64,000 bases of DNA from Asterias amurensis (GCF_032118995.1 NC_092663.1:1426001-1490000), one strand, 5' to 3'. Counted from the first letter of the stretch, positions 29,940 to 41,624 are shown. Notes: generated by a model from the sequence alone, not told the origin. Made by a program: numbers and translations.

Positions 29940-31460
29940 TTACATTACCTGGGGTACTATGGCATCGGGAAATCCTTGTAAAACACGCGAGTGGAAGGCA
30001 CTAGCTATAATACGTTTGGATTTAAAGTTTTCCACTCTACGGTTTATATTTAAACTCGAACCCATTGTTCGTAAGAAGAGCGGTGGCCCAGTGGTAGAGC
30101 TCCGGATTCTGAACGCAAAGGTACTGGGTTCGAGCCCCGGTGTGTGCCTTTTTCTACGCGTAAAGAACATTGGTTTAAGCGGAACCCTATGGCATAGGGA
30201 AATCCTTGCTTTATACCTAATAAATAACATGCGAGTGGAAGGCATAAGCTACAATACTTTTTGATCTAAAGTTGTTCACTCTAAGGTTTATAATTAAACT
30301 CGAACCCATTTTAATCAAGAAGTACTGTGGCCCAGTGGTAGGGCTCTGGATTCTGAAGGTAACGGTGCTGCGTTCGAACCCTGGAGTGTGTTCTTTTTCT
30401 GCTTTTAAGAACATTGGTTTGCGCGGTTCCCTATGGCATAGGGAAATCCTTGCTTTACACTTGGTAAATAATTTGCGAGTGGGAGGCATAAGCTAAAATA
30501 AGTTTTGATTTAAAGTTGTTCATTCTAAGGTATAGCATTAAACTCGAACGCAACCGAAGTAAGAGTAGTAGTGGCCCAATGGAAGGGCTCCGGACTCTAC
30601 ATCCAATGGTACGGGGTTCGAATCCCGATCTGTGTTCTTTTTCTACGCTTGGGAACATTTGTTTGCGCGGTTCCCTATGGCATAGGGAAATCCTTGCTTT
30701 ACACTTAGTAAATAATTTGCGAGTTGGAGGCATAAGCTATAATACGTTTTGATTTAAAGTTGTTCATTCTAAGGTATAGCATTAAACTCGAACGCAAATT
30801 AAGTAAGAGGAGACGTGGCTCAATGGAAGGGCTCCCGACTCTACACCCAATGGTACGGAGTTCGATTCCCGGGTGTTCTTTTTACTACGTTTTGATTTAA
30901 AGTTGTTCATTCTTAGGTATAACATTAAACTTGAACGCAAATGAAGTAAGAGGAGACGTGGCCCAATGGAAGGGCTCCGGACTCTACACCCAATGGTACG
31001 GAGTTCGAATCCCGGGTGTTCTTTTTACTACGTTTTGATTTAAAGTTGTTCATTCTTAGGTATAACATTAAACTCAAACGCAAATTGAGTAAGAGGAGAC
31101 GTGGCCCAATGGAAGGGCTCCGGACTCTACACCCAAAGGTACGGAGTTCGACACCCGAGAGTTCTTTTACTACGTTTTAATTAAAAGTTTGTCATACGAA
31201 GGTTTAAAATTAAACTCGAACGCACTTTAGTAAGAAGGACCAGTGGCCCAGTGGAAGGGCTCCGGACTCTACACCCAAAGGTACGGGGTTCGAATCCAGG
31301 GTGTTCTTTTACAAAGTTTTGATTTAAAATTGTCCATACGAAGGTTTAAAATTAAACTCGAACGCATTTAGGTAAGAAGGACCAGTGGCCCAGTGGAAGG
31401 GCTCTGGTCTGAGGACCGAAAGGTCTCGGGATCGAATCCCGCTACAGAAAAGTTCTAGAC
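29940..31460 (+). repeat. Tandem array of eight tRNA-like pol III units
   Basis: tRNA-like parts begin at about 30082, 30325, 30569, 30813, 30955, 31098, 31239 and 31383: period about 244 bp for the first units, then about 142 bp. Each has box A (GTGGCCCAGTGGTAGAGC or close), an anticodon-arm region resembling tRNA-Gln (CCGGATTCTGAA, later CCGGACTCTACA) and box B (GGGTTCGAGCCCC type). Seven are followed within about 15 bp by a T4-T5 run (30149, 30394, 30638, 30879, 31022, 31165, 31307), the usual pol III stop. A conserved upstream block (TTAAAGTTGTTCATTCTAAG, ATTAAACTCGAACGCAA) precedes each. Acceptor stems do not pair, so these are not ordinary tRNA genes. The last unit lacks the T-run. Confidence 0.85.
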
Positions 31461-31544
31461 GTTTTAAAAATATTTTTTAAATGAAAAAAATGAAATCTAT
31501 ATAAAAAAGGGCATAGGTTCGTTTTAAGTTTTAAGTTTAAAGTT

Positions 31545-31700
31545 TCTTTCCTCAGCGAGTGCTAGCGGTGAGTGCCACTGCGCGGTGGGTGCCACTGTCT
31601 GGTGGGTCGAGACTTCTCGGTCGGCAACCGCGCTGCCACCACCGGGGTTCGAACCGGTGACCCTTCGCTTCGGAGGCCGACACCCACCTACGACACCCAC
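31545..31700 (-). repeat. tRNA-derived SINE-like unit, minus strand
   Basis: On the minus strand: box A-like AGGTGGGTGTCGGCC, anticodon region CTCCGAAG and box B GGTTCGAACCCCGG, followed by a GC-rich body. It is unlike the units of the neighbouring array and probably an independent insertion. Confidence 0.6.
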
Positions 31701-31764
31701 TTGGGTCCCCCCCAGGATACCTTCGCATTTTTGACCTGATAAACCTTCGGTTCATACTTTACAT

Positions 31765-32600
31765 AGAAAGCTATGGCATGGGATTTCAGTGCTTTACACT
31801 TACTATATAATTTGTGAGTTGAATACTTTTGATAGGATACTATGGCATGGGATTTCAGTGCTTTACACTTAGTATATAATTTGTGAGTTGAATACTTTTC
31901 ATAGGATACTATGGCATGGGATTTCAGTGCTTTATACTTAGTATATAATTTGTGAGTTGAATACTTTTCATAGGATACTATGGTATGGGAATATCAATGC
32001 TTTTTACTTGGTATATAATTTATACTTAGTAAGTATATAATTTGCCAGTGGAAAACCTTACACACGATGCTATGGCATAGTAAAATCAGTACTTTATACT
32101 TCGTAATTTACGAGTGGCCTACGCTGTTGGCATGGTTGTAGGAAACATAGGCATATGGAGGACTCATTGGTTCGGACTTAGAAAATATTTGAGTTGAAGG
32201 AACACGCTGTAGGTATGGACCATTTACTTATAAAACATAGTCATATGGGGAACTCTTTGGTTCGGACTTAGAAAATATTTTAGTTGAGGGAACACGCTGT
32301 AGGCATAAGTATAGACAATTTAGTTTAATTGGGAAGCCCGGGTTCGCATGGTACTATGGCATAAGGAAATCCTTGCTTTATACTTAGTAAATAATCTGCG
32401 AGTCAAAGCAAAGGCATATGCATTACTTAGGAGTAGGTATATGGGTAGACAGGGGGACTTAAAAATATAATGTGATCGGAAGGCATACATTGTAAGTATA
32501 GGCACACAATAATTACCAGGAAACATAGGCATACAGTGGACTCTACTGTTCGAACTTAGAAAGTATTAGAGTTGAATACACACGCCGTGGGTTTGGAAAA
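31765..32600 (+). repeat. Tandem and dispersed copies of the non-tRNA part of the array
   Basis: About four units of 64 bp (31770-32030) carry CTATGGCATGGGATTTCAGT, GCTTTACACTTAGTATATAA and TTTGTGAGTTGAATAC. The same words (CTATGGCATAGGGAAATCCT) separate the tRNA-like units upstream. Further decayed copies and a duplicated GGAACACGCTGTAGG block (32200, 32287) follow. Confidence 0.75.
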
Positions 32601-32844
32601 TTAGTTCACGGGGGAAACGGTATTGTTGTGAATTATCGGTTTGACATTATGGGAATTGGGGATTGTCGCTGGGGGAGGGTGGCGGGGTTTTGGGGGAGGG
32701 TGACGGGGTTTAGGGTTGGGTGTAGGCTAGCTGGGATCAACATGACGGCGGGAATAAAAGCGTTGATTTCCACCAGTGTTTTGGTGAGTACTCGCCGCTG
32801 TGCCGTAGTATTTGTTTTACAGTGTGTACAACTTGAGACACCGT

Positions 32845-33085
32845 TATAAATAAATAATAGTAAATAAAACCAGCTCTTTTATAACGCAATTCCAAAACAA
32901 AATTCAACGCACTTTTATACACACAAAAACAATAGCAAATATAATACACTAGAATAAATAAGTTTTGAGGTTGCGTTTGAAAGCTAAAACTGTTGGAGAG
33001 GATATTTTGGTAGTGTGGTAATTTGTTCCAGAGAGTAGGCCCGAAAACACTGAACGATCGAAAACCATGCAATATCTCAAACATT
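32845..33085 (-). mobile_element. LINE 3' fragment, minus strand
   Basis: The minus-strand frame reads FRSFSVFGPTLWNKLP then a short 3' region ending in an AT-rich tail, the usual C-terminal signature of CR1/L2-like ORF2. Confidence 0.65.
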
Positions 33086-33089
33086 TCTA

Positions 33090-33300
33090 AAAGAGGGACC
33101 ACGATTTGTCTGTTCCTTGCACTCCATTACACATCTGTGTGAAATTTCAGGCGATTTTGAAAAAATGTTCTTTTCTCCGGCTGATTTTGTGAAAAAACGA
33201 CGTTTTTTAACACTCAAAGACCCTTTCTCTCCAATTTGCCTCAAAGTTTAACCAAAGGAAGTTCTGTATGTGTAAAAGACGGTCTCCAAGTGGTGGCGCC
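33090..33300. repeat. Fragment of the 28.1-kb repeat family
   Basis: Shares AATTTCAGGCGATTTTGAAA, CCGGCTGATTTTG and AACCAAAGGAAGTTC with 28195-28850. Confidence 0.65.
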
Positions 33301-33443
33301 ATACGGAAAGTTTGAATGGATAACTTTCCGTATGGCGCCACCACTTTTTCACTCATTTTTACAAAAAGGGATATATCAATCAGGTAAATAAGTTCCTATA
33401 TTATTTCATATCGAATGAAAAAGTGGTGGCGCCATACGGAAAC
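33288..33443. repeat. GGTGGCGCCATACGGAAA hairpin with a third copy
   Basis: AGTGGTGGCGCCATACGGAA (33287-33306) and TTCCGTATGGCGCCACCACT (33326-33345) form a near-perfect 23-bp stem with an 8-base loop. A third copy follows at 33421-33441 in the first orientation. Confidence 0.8.
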
Positions 33444-34394
33444 TTTTCCAAAATTCATTCTAATTTTTATTTTGCAGCATCGTTATCAAAAACTAGACCA
33501 AAAAATTCTCAAAAAGTTGCCAAGGTAGACATTTTTAGAACCATGTAGGCTGCTGGCCGACACATTTCTCTAAGATACAACTATCCACGAATTGAAGTAG
33601 AAATATAATCTGAAAACTAAGCTACACAGAAAAGTCTATTGTTTCATTTGACTGACGGCAAGTTGCCATTGACGATGCAATGACCTATATGCTCCAACGT
33701 TACAGCTACTTCCGGATTGCCGTTGTTTATTTTGAGCATGAAAGTGGAATAAAAATGCGACAAGAATTGCCCGTTTTATGACAAACTAGGTGTTTACACG
33801 TCTTCCACGAGGCATATTCCTATTCTACATTACGAACTTAAACAAACTACATGGTAAAGCTTACCCATACAGACATTAAATCACATCAAATCATCGTAAG
33901 TATATCCACGGTATTGACAACTTAGCAAGCATGGCTGGTGGCCATTTTGAATCTCGCGTCACGGCATCAAGCCGCTGAGTACCCAGACCTCTACTGTATG
34001 TGTATCCGCTGTTAAGCGGTAGTCGGGTACCTGTCGGTTGCTTTGGCTGGTTCCAATCACCGGTGCATGTCCAAGATCACAGGGGGTACGTAACTGGCTC
34101 CCGCAAGATCTCGCGGAAATAAACAGAACTGCGAGAATCGAAGGCTTGAATCGTATTTAGCGCAACGATTAAATAACTAAAGGTATATGGTGTCTGTTTT
34201 GTGTTCATTTATCAACTTATTAGTTTTAGGAGTAAATAACTTGTATATTATTCAAAATGTGACATTATTTTTCTGTTGAAATTTTCTCAGCCAAATTTGT
34301 GTCACGAAATAATCGAACTGTTAAAGAATTCGGTACACTTCACAAGCCCCCTTCCAAAAAAAACCAAAAAAACAATGTGGTCAGTATGTTGCCC
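33444..34394. other. No gene seen; moderately GC-rich around 33.9-34.15 kb
   Basis: Two TCTCGCG words (33952 and 34110) and ACTTCCGG (33707) could mark a CpG-type promoter, but no exon is convincing nearby. Confidence 0.35.
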
Positions 34395-34555
34395 TTTATT
34401 GTGTTAGAAAAATGCAAGGCTTACTTTTTTTAGTAGAAAATGTAAGGCTTACCATTTGAATTTTGGTCAAAAACTGCAAGGCTTTGAACACAAGGGTAGG
34501 CATAAACATTGCAATTTCTTTTTTACTCAAAATCTAAAGAAATAAGCCTTGGAGG
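34395..34555 (-). repeat. Right arm of the distant inverted repeat
   Basis: Reverse complement of the arm at 27923-28067, with GCAAGGCTTTGAACACAAGG and ACTCAAAATCTAAAG. Confidence 0.65.
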
Positions 34556-34885
34556 TAGACGATTAAAACCAAGATTCTTTTCTGCTCCTCGCCCTCCATT
34601 ACACCTATTATAAAAATTTCAAGCGATATTGAAGAAAACAAAATCGGCTGATTTTTGAAAAAACAAAAAGGGGTAAGACTTGACTTTTTTCAACAAACAG
34701 TGAAGAACTCAGACCAAGACTCGTTGAATTAAAGGTTTTTTCTATTTGAACGCATGAATCATATTTAGGTTTACATTACATGTAATAAGGTGTAAGGTTT
34801 CTATAGTATTGAATCTGTGCCCAGTTTCATGTCTCTGCTTACCGTGAAATACTTGTGCTTATAACATTCGTCATTATCTATGGCC

Positions 34886-35065
34886 AATTTAATAAACCCT
34901 GTATGTACACAACAACTTGCTAAGCACAGAAAATTGTTGCTTAACAGAAATAGGTTACCAGTCAAAATTACACATTGGTGTGACTGTGGTGTCCCACTCA
35001 ATTTTTGCTTAGCAGAGATTGCTGAGCAGTATTTCCTGCTTAACAGCTGTATGAAATTGGGCCAT
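34886..35065. repeat. GGGCCC interspersed repeat copy
   Basis: Contains TTGCTAAGCACAGAAAATTG, GGTTACCAGTCAAAATTACA, AACAGCTGTATGAAATTGGGCC. A shorter related end lies at 35200-35245. Confidence 0.7.
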
Positions 35066-35245
35066 GCTTACAAGTTTAGTTTATGCTTACTACATGTAAG
35101 TGAATAAGACCAAAGTTACTCCTACACATAAGCATATCTCATGTAAAGTGAAACTCACTTACAATAAATATTGATTTCTAAGCTAATTTAGGTGTTTAGT
35201 TTAGGGCTTACCGTTAGCAGAGACATGAAATTGGGCCCATACTTT

Positions 35246-35756
35246 AATTGGGCCCAGTCTTTAATAGTTGGTCCCAACAAAAAAGCAAATGATTACAGCT
35301 GTAGATAATTATTGCAAAAGTTTGCAAATTTAAACAAGACAATTTTACAATTAAAAAGTTTCAATTATTACATTTGGCTCAGTTGTGAACTTTCTGGTTA
35401 CTCTTAGTGAGTGCAACGTTACATGAAGATGTGGTCAAATTGTGTAAGATTTTGTTTATGTCTACACAAAAACAATTTGGGAAAGAATGCTCAAACATAC
35501 TGCGATTGTGATAATTATTTTGCCCAAACTCTAAATCAAAACAAAACACCTGAAAATAATCCGGAATAATGTCTGAATGATAAACTTACAAGAAATTTGT
35601 ATAAAGGTTAACATCATAAATGTATTGATGGAAAACATAATAGTTCAAAAGATTGTACCAGCATTTTTCTGACAACTTGGTCAAACCTTTTTATCAAAGA
35701 TTTTTTGTTCATACACCATTCACAGTTTTATCTGTCACCTAAAATATAATTTAATT
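35246..35756. other. No gene seen
   Basis: AT-rich spacer without supported features. Confidence 0.5.
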
Positions 35757-36606
35757 TTACAAACATAGGGTGGCAGAACATAGGGGGTTTAGACATAGGG
35801 GTGGCAGAACACAAGGGTATCGGAACATTGGGTTGTTGTAACATTGGAACATATGGGTGTTGGAACATGGGTGATGGAACATAGGGGTGTTGGAACATGT
35901 GTGATGGAACATAGGGGTGTTGGAACATGGGTGGTGGAACATTGGGGTGTTGGAACATATGGGTGTTGGAACATTGGAATATATGGGTGTTGGAACATTG
36001 GAATATATGGGTGTTGGAACATTGGAATATATGGGTGGTGGAACATAGGGGTGTTGGAACATGGGTGGTGGAACATATGGGTGTTGGAACATATGGGTGT
36101 TGGAACATATGGGTGTTGGAACATTGGAACATATGGGTGTTGGAACATTGGAATATATGGGTGGTGGAACATAGGGGTGTTGGAACATGGGTGGTGGAAC
36201 TTAGGGTGTTGGAACATGGGTGGTGGAACATAGGGGTGGTGGAACACATGGGTGTTGGGACATTGGAACACATGGGTGTTGGAACATTGGAACATTTGGG
36301 TGGTGGAACATAGTGGTGTTGGAACATGGGTGGTGGAACATGGGTGGTGGAACATAGGGGTGGTGGAACTTAGGGTGTTGGAACATGGGTGGTGGAACAT
36401 AGGGGTGGTGGAACACATGGGTGTTGGAACATTGGAACATTTGGGTGGTGGAACATAGTGGTGTTGGAACATGGGTGGTGGAACATGGGTGGTGGAACAT
36501 AGGGGTGGTGGAACATAGGGGTGTTGGAACATAGGGGGTGGCAGAACATAAGGGTGTTGGAACAAAGGGGTGGCAGAACATAAGAGTGTTTGAACATTTG
36601 GGTGTA
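35757..36606. repeat. GC-skewed minisatellite (GGTGTTGGAACAT type)
   Basis: About 850 bp of short related units built from GGTGTTGGAACAT, GGTGGTGGAACAT and ATTGGAACATATGG, with a basic step of about 15-17 bp and longer higher-order units. It is G/T-rich on the plus strand and open in several frames on both strands (up to 258 codons), as expected of stop-free repeats. Not a gene. Confidence 0.92.
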
Positions 36607-37289
36607 ACCAATTGATTGTATAATGTACTGAAAATACATTCCCACTTGAAGTAAAATATTAATTTTTATGACAGCAAATATAATATTCTTTCGTGCTATT
36701 TACATCTTTCAGAAATATACAGATAACGTCATGAATAAACACTTAAATTATTAAAAACTCTACTTCTCAGAAAATATCATTGAGCACTGTTTCTTGAACA
36801 GTATTTGGAGCAGCTCTATTTTCCTGTATCATCAATTATTTCAATCGATAACATAATTATTTTTTAGGATTCCACATCTTGGCATTATGATTGCACATGT
36901 TATTCATTAATCATTAAATAAACACTTTTTCTTTCTTATACATATTTTCGTACGATTGGCAAATTCAAGAAATTGTTGTCCGATTATGGACTTAGTCGCA
37001 ATATTTCAAGCACTGATTTTATGTCTTAGCTACGCTTCACACTTCCCGATATATTTTGAACAATTGTTTACAAATTTACTCTTTCATTTCAGCCAAACAT
37101 TTCCTCGCTATTAATTCAGTAGTTATCATAATTCTTTTGTGGCTATCGCCAGCTCAGTGCTAAACTTAGGTCCTTAGTTACAATTTCATACCCGCAACGA
37201 TCAAAAGGACATAACATGAAGACGAAAAAAATAAAAATTTGAAGAAAAAGTATCTACAAATGTTTTTCTTTTACAAAAGACAATTTTCT
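36607..37289. other. No gene seen
   Basis: AT-rich, no supported feature. Confidence 0.5.
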
Positions 37290-37735
37290 TTGCGCAAGAA
37301 TTAACTTGGAGACCGCTTTTGACCAATAAACTCCATTAACCAGGAGCTCCAGAAATGCAAAACCAAGTTCATGAACTCTATAGACGATGTGACCTGTGAC
37401 ATCACGTTTACAAAAGAGCCACCAAGCAGGCACAATTTGTGCACAGCTCAATGGAAGAAAACATAAAATTTTATATTTTATGGAGATTGCACTGTCCATA
37501 TTAAACTTTTGATATGATGAGAGGGGGCACATCTCAAAACTTTCACAACTCTTGGGTTTATGTGGAAATTATGACACAAAATTTCATCTTTCCCATATGA
37601 CCAGTGCAGTATCTTGCCTGCCAGAACAGCCAACGCATGTTCAAGGTCACGCTCATTGTAAACAGATGTCACATGGTCTATACAAACTGCACTAATGACC
37701 TTAATAGTCCTGAGCAGACAAAGGGATGTACACAC
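37290..37735 (-). repeat. Interspersed repeat, copy in inverse orientation to 43390-43620
   Basis: The minus strand shares CATATCAAAAGTTTAATATG-like, CATAATTTCCACATAAACCC and CAAGATACTGCACTGGTC words with the plus strand at 43390-43620. No transposon hallmark is evident. Confidence 0.65.
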
Positions 37736-38219
37736 CTATTCACAAAGCTGATTGATCATTACGTGACTAAACTAGTTAAAATTCTCTACTTTTTCAAGAA
37801 GCTCAAATTAACCTACTCTCAGGTAATCTTCTACACTAAGATAAATATTCCAAAAAGTTTCAAAAAATATTCCCACACCCCAAAGGCTTACAGCTACATA
37901 ATTTTCAGCTAAATAATTTCCCTATACTCCCATTTCACAAAGCTCCCTAGAAAAATATTTATAAACAAAAATGGAAGCGATAAAATAGTTTTTTGGAAGC
38001 ACACTTTACTTGGAAGCGGTTGTAGTCTTGTGCGGTATAATACAAAAACATAAAATCCAACTTCCCCCTTCTAAATTTTTGTTAAAGTCAATGTGTGGAT
38101 AAAATTCGGAGTATTTGAATTGAAAAAAGTCAACTGGGTATAAATTAAATATCAACTTTCAAAAACTATAAGCTATCTCAAAAGTAGAGTCTATTAACTG
38201 ATTGTCAGTCTGGCAAGTA
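37736..38219. other. No gene seen
   Basis: AT-rich spacer. Confidence 0.45.
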
Positions 38220-38396
38220 TAGACCTTTATCACGGTGCAGCCATCTTGAATTTCTCCCATTGATATCAATGTTACCAAACTGAGGCTGGAAGAAAAAAAT
38301 AGTCTGGTTCCTAATTGCAAGATGATTATTCGCATGCATTATTGTTAGACGATACAAGGAACATGACCAGGATGGAGGCAGCATGATAAAGGTCTA
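38220..38396. mobile_element. MITE with TAGACCTTTATCA ends
   Basis: TAGACCTTTATCACGGTGCA at the left and TGATAAAGGTCTA at the right are inverse over about 28 bp with few mismatches. A TA target site is possible (Tc1/mariner-like, inferred). Confidence 0.7.
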
Positions 38397-38669
38397 TTAC
38401 TAAATATTGCAAATTACTATTGGGAACACTATGAAAAGTACTTACTTGTAAATTTCTGACAAAAAAAGTTTTTAAATTGTCTTGGCATGACAATGAATTA
38501 TGTTGCAAAAAAATATATATAATGAAAACAAGTGAAATATTTTGATATCATATGTTATTCATGACGAAACACCTCCCAACCCTGAACGTTGAAATTATGA
38601 AATCCCTCAGAGCTAACAATGTTCCACTTTATCAACCAGACCCTGTTTTCACTACCTCTGTTACCATGG

Positions 38670-40194
38670 TTACTTGCCGCAGCATCCTTTATTGACATCC
38701 TCGTCAGTCAGATTGAGAGCTTTCTCCATATCTTCGTCTTCTCGCTGTTGGAGGATTGTCGCCATCCGATGGAACGCTTCAGCGATATTCTGACCACTCT
38801 TTGCGCTGGCCTCGTAGAAGATACAATCGTAGGACTGAAAAGATAAAATAAGTAAAGTTTTTAAGGCGCTGTTACACCAAGGGGGCATGGTTGGCTTGTG
38901 CGTAAAGCACTCACCTCTCACCAAGGTGACCCTGGTTCGAAACCCGGCCAGGGCCATGTGTGAGTTGAGTTGTGCGTTGGTTCTCTGCTGTGCCACAAGG
39001 GTTTTCCTCCCTCGGGAAAAATCAAACACTTTTGATCTTTGGCTGTGCCTCGTGGTCATATGCCTGCTTCTCGAGCGTGTTGTAGCTGCGTCCTTCGCAA
39101 CTCAGCTCTAAGGATAATTTGCCTCCCAAATTAATGCAAGATCATAAGCACATAATAAAAACTTAACATTTCTCCTGAAGACGATTGGAGCATGGTGATC
39201 GAAACATTGAGTTGTCAACCACAGTTCTTTTCAGAACCACCCCAACATGGTGTTAACGCAAACCTTTCCATATCGTATTTCCACCAAGCAAAGTTTCAAA
39301 TCCTACTATTCAAAAGAGACCTTCTTTTGGTGCTACCGCAAACCTCACCTAATTAAAGTTTGATAGTTTGATTTCTCACCTCCGCCATACTGGCTCCGAC
39401 TTCTTCCTTGATTTGTCTTGATTCTGGGTTATCTTCAGCTAAATCAGTTTTATTTCCAATCATCATCCGTACAACTCCATCACTCGTTGATTCCTATAGA
39501 AAAGAAAACAATGAAGATAGAATGATAAACACTTCATACAGTGCTCATTGCCCAAAGACCTCTGAGCATATTACATAAAAAAAGAACCATTTAGATAAAC
39601 CACAATTCATTTGCAAAAACACTATAAGACAGTCAGTCTGAAAAGGTTGTGGGTTCGAATCCTACCAAGCTAACCGCTGATTTCACAATGACGAGAATGA
39701 ATATTGTCCTCTAATTACTGAATCACAATTTCTTGATTTGTGCAATTCATAATCATAGACGTTAAACCAATAGTTGTATGAGAGAGAAATTGGCTATTGC
39801 CAACTTGGTGTTTATATCCCCGTGTGGGAGTTTGCCAAGTTGGGACTAGACTCAAAATTGTCGGACATTTCTGTACAAGAAAAATTACATTTAATTCAAG
39901 TAAACACTAAGAAATGAGGTGTTGAACAACGCTGTAAATTCAAGTAAATTTAAACTAGCGAGATGAGATTTTGAAATAAAGTTGAGACTAGACTTACAAC
40001 GACGCTGTTCATCCAATTCCTAACGTTAATGAATGAAGCTTCTGAGTTGATGTCATACATGATGATAATCCCGTCAGCTTTCCTGAAGTAGTGACGAGTG
40101 ATGCTTCGGAATCTTTCCTGGCCGGCCGTATCCCAGAGTTGAAGAGCGATCAAGGCGTTGTTGATGATCATAGTCTTGACTTGGAAATCCACAC
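38670..40194 (-). CDS. Rab GTPase of the RASEF/CRACR2A/RAB44 type, last three exons
   Basis: Exons run 40194-39998, 39493-39380 and 38834-38670 (stop 38672-38670), all phase-compatible with GT-AG junctions. Visible GTPase parts: GVDFQVKT (switch I), WDTAGQERFRSI (G3), YFRKADGIIIMYD, NKTD (G4), SAKSG (G5) and a C-terminal GCCGK, a likely geranylgeranylation site. YFRKADG after the G3 motif and GVDFQ.KT resemble the Rab domain of the large EF-hand Rabs (RASEF, CRACR2A, RAB44), which act in vesicle traffic and calcium signalling; that subfamily call is moderate. The exon with the P-loop (GxxxxGKS/T) was not found upstream to 46.8 kb, so at least one exon is missing from this call. A SINE, a LINE tail and satellite sequence fill the introns and upstream region. 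Confidence 0.85.
38884..39137 (+). repeat. tRNA-derived SINE, copy 2
   Basis: Same head (GGCATGGTTGGCTTGTGCG, box B GGTTCGAAACCC) and body as 86-413. It lies in the last intron of the Rab gene, opposite to the gene's direction. Confidence 0.8.
39220..39370. repeat. Interspersed repeat related to 16868-17430 flanks
   Basis: Shares CAAGCAAAGTTTCAAATCCTAC, TTTGGTGCTACCGCAAACCT and CCTAATTA with the DNAAF1 intron copies. Confidence 0.6.
39640..39735 (+). repeat. Fragment of the 26.1-kb tRNA-like repeat
   Basis: GGTTGTGGGTTCGAATCCTA and AAGCTAACCGCTGATTTCAC match the end of the tandem array at 26584-26620 and its right flank. Confidence 0.65.
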
Positions 40195-40261
40195 CTAGGA
40201 GTTAGCGACAAAAGGAATTCATTAAGTTATGTAACAACAATAATAATAATATCAAGTAACA

Positions 40262-40525
40262 ATCTCGTTATCCCTAAAGTTACCACCAAAGCATATAGTC
40301 AACGTAGTTTTCAGTTTGCTGCACCTCACTTATGGAACAATCTCCCTCTACACATCAAACAAGCCACCACGATCTCAAGTTTCAAGACTCTTCTCAAGAC
40401 ACATCTACTCAAATTATCTTATGCTTAATTATTCTTTTGGTTCCTCTGAGCGCTTAGAGACTTTCTTTTGGAGGTGTTAGGCGCTATAGAAATGCGGTTG
40501 TTATTTTTATTATTATTATTAACAA
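40262..40525 (+). mobile_element. LINE 3' tail fragment
   Basis: Encodes SFQFAAPHLWNNLPLHI and [15 protein letters not shown], then GGCGCTATAGAAATGCGG and an (ATT)n tail. 5' truncated. Confidence 0.75.
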
Positions 40526-40539
40526 ACCAAAGGCGACTG

Positions 40540-41235
40540 ACCAGAAACAGTCAATTTCCCATGTGGTTTATTACCTGATACTGAAACAAAAAGTTGCATT
40601 CCCTTAAACTGATCCCCCGGGTACTGCGCGGCTTCCCACACTGTATCTTAAACTTGGGTGTGATTCATGGACACAGGGCATCCAATGGTTATACGGCTTC
40701 TGACTTGCACCCTGAACAAAGATAATAACTCATAGAGAGACTGCCAATATTGACCCCTTACATGCACGTCACACGCTGTGACTGTGCCACGCTCACCATG
40801 TTGGTGGGCAATAGGTTTTTGGTAAATGCCCCGTCGCCTAAAATGCGCACTTCACTGAATAATGCCCACCAGTATGGCAGTCCCAAGATTATTCTGATGA
40901 TGACGTCAGGTGAATTGGGTCAATAGGGCTGGATATAGACGAGATGACCCATGTTTACATTCAAACTGCCCTCTGTTAACAAAACACTGTGTACGTCATG
41001 TTTCGCCGGGCAAAAAGACACGTAGTCATGGTAAGATTGCATACACTTTCTAGCTGGCTGCCAAAACACAAAGGCTTTGCCCGGCGGTATGCGCGCGAAT
41101 CATGTTACATCACATCGTCTATAGCTCGTTTGGTAGAGTGCCGGTAAGTAATCTGGAGGTCATTGGTTCAAATCCTGGTCTAGTCAACTTCTTTTTGTGC
41201 AAACCCAAAACCATTTACCTGGTCAGTTTCCCTTG
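40540..41235 (+). repeat. Asn-like tRNA SINE, interrupted copy
   Basis: The body part (GTGGTTTATTACCTGA, GAACAAAGATAATA) is at 40540-40745 and the tRNA-like part (TATAGCTCGTTTGGTAGAG, GGTTCAAATCC) at 41120-41195, followed by another start of the body (TTTCCCTTGTGGTTTA). About 370 bp of unrelated sequence separates them. Confidence 0.65.
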
Positions 41236-41405
41236 TGGTTTACTATTTGATTTATTAACATCCACATAATGACCAATGAGAGACCAGTGAAAGCCCTATT
41301 TTACAGTGAGCTTGAGGAGGGTACCAGGCGTGCAGGACGTCACTTTCTGCGTTACAAGGATGCTTTCAGAAGGACACTTACGAGGACGTCCTCCCTTACC
41401 ACCTG

Positions 41406-41600
41406 GGCCCAATTTCATAGAGCTGCTAAGCACAAAAATTTGCTTAGCATGAAATTTCTTCCTTAATAAAAAACAGGATTACCAACCAAATGTCCATTTT
41501 GTTGCATTTTGCTTATACTGGGATTCAGCTGTTGCTCTCTCATCCAGAAAATCACATGGAAATTTGGTTGGTAATCTTGTTTTTAACCAAGGAAGAAATG
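41406..41600. repeat. GGGCCC interspersed repeat copy
   Basis: Starts GGGCCCAATTTCATAGAGCT, then GCTAAGCACAAAAATTTGCT and CAGGATTACCAACCAAAT. The right part is an inverse copy (GGTTGGTAATCTTG, 41564). Confidence 0.7.
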
Positions 41601-41624
41601 TCATGCTTCTAGCTAGAAGTCTTT

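Noticed and set aside
35728-36611. Long histidine/proline/cysteine-rich minus-strand frames and glycine/tryptophan-rich plus-strand frames
   Set aside because: They come from the stop-free minisatellite and appear in several frames on both strands.
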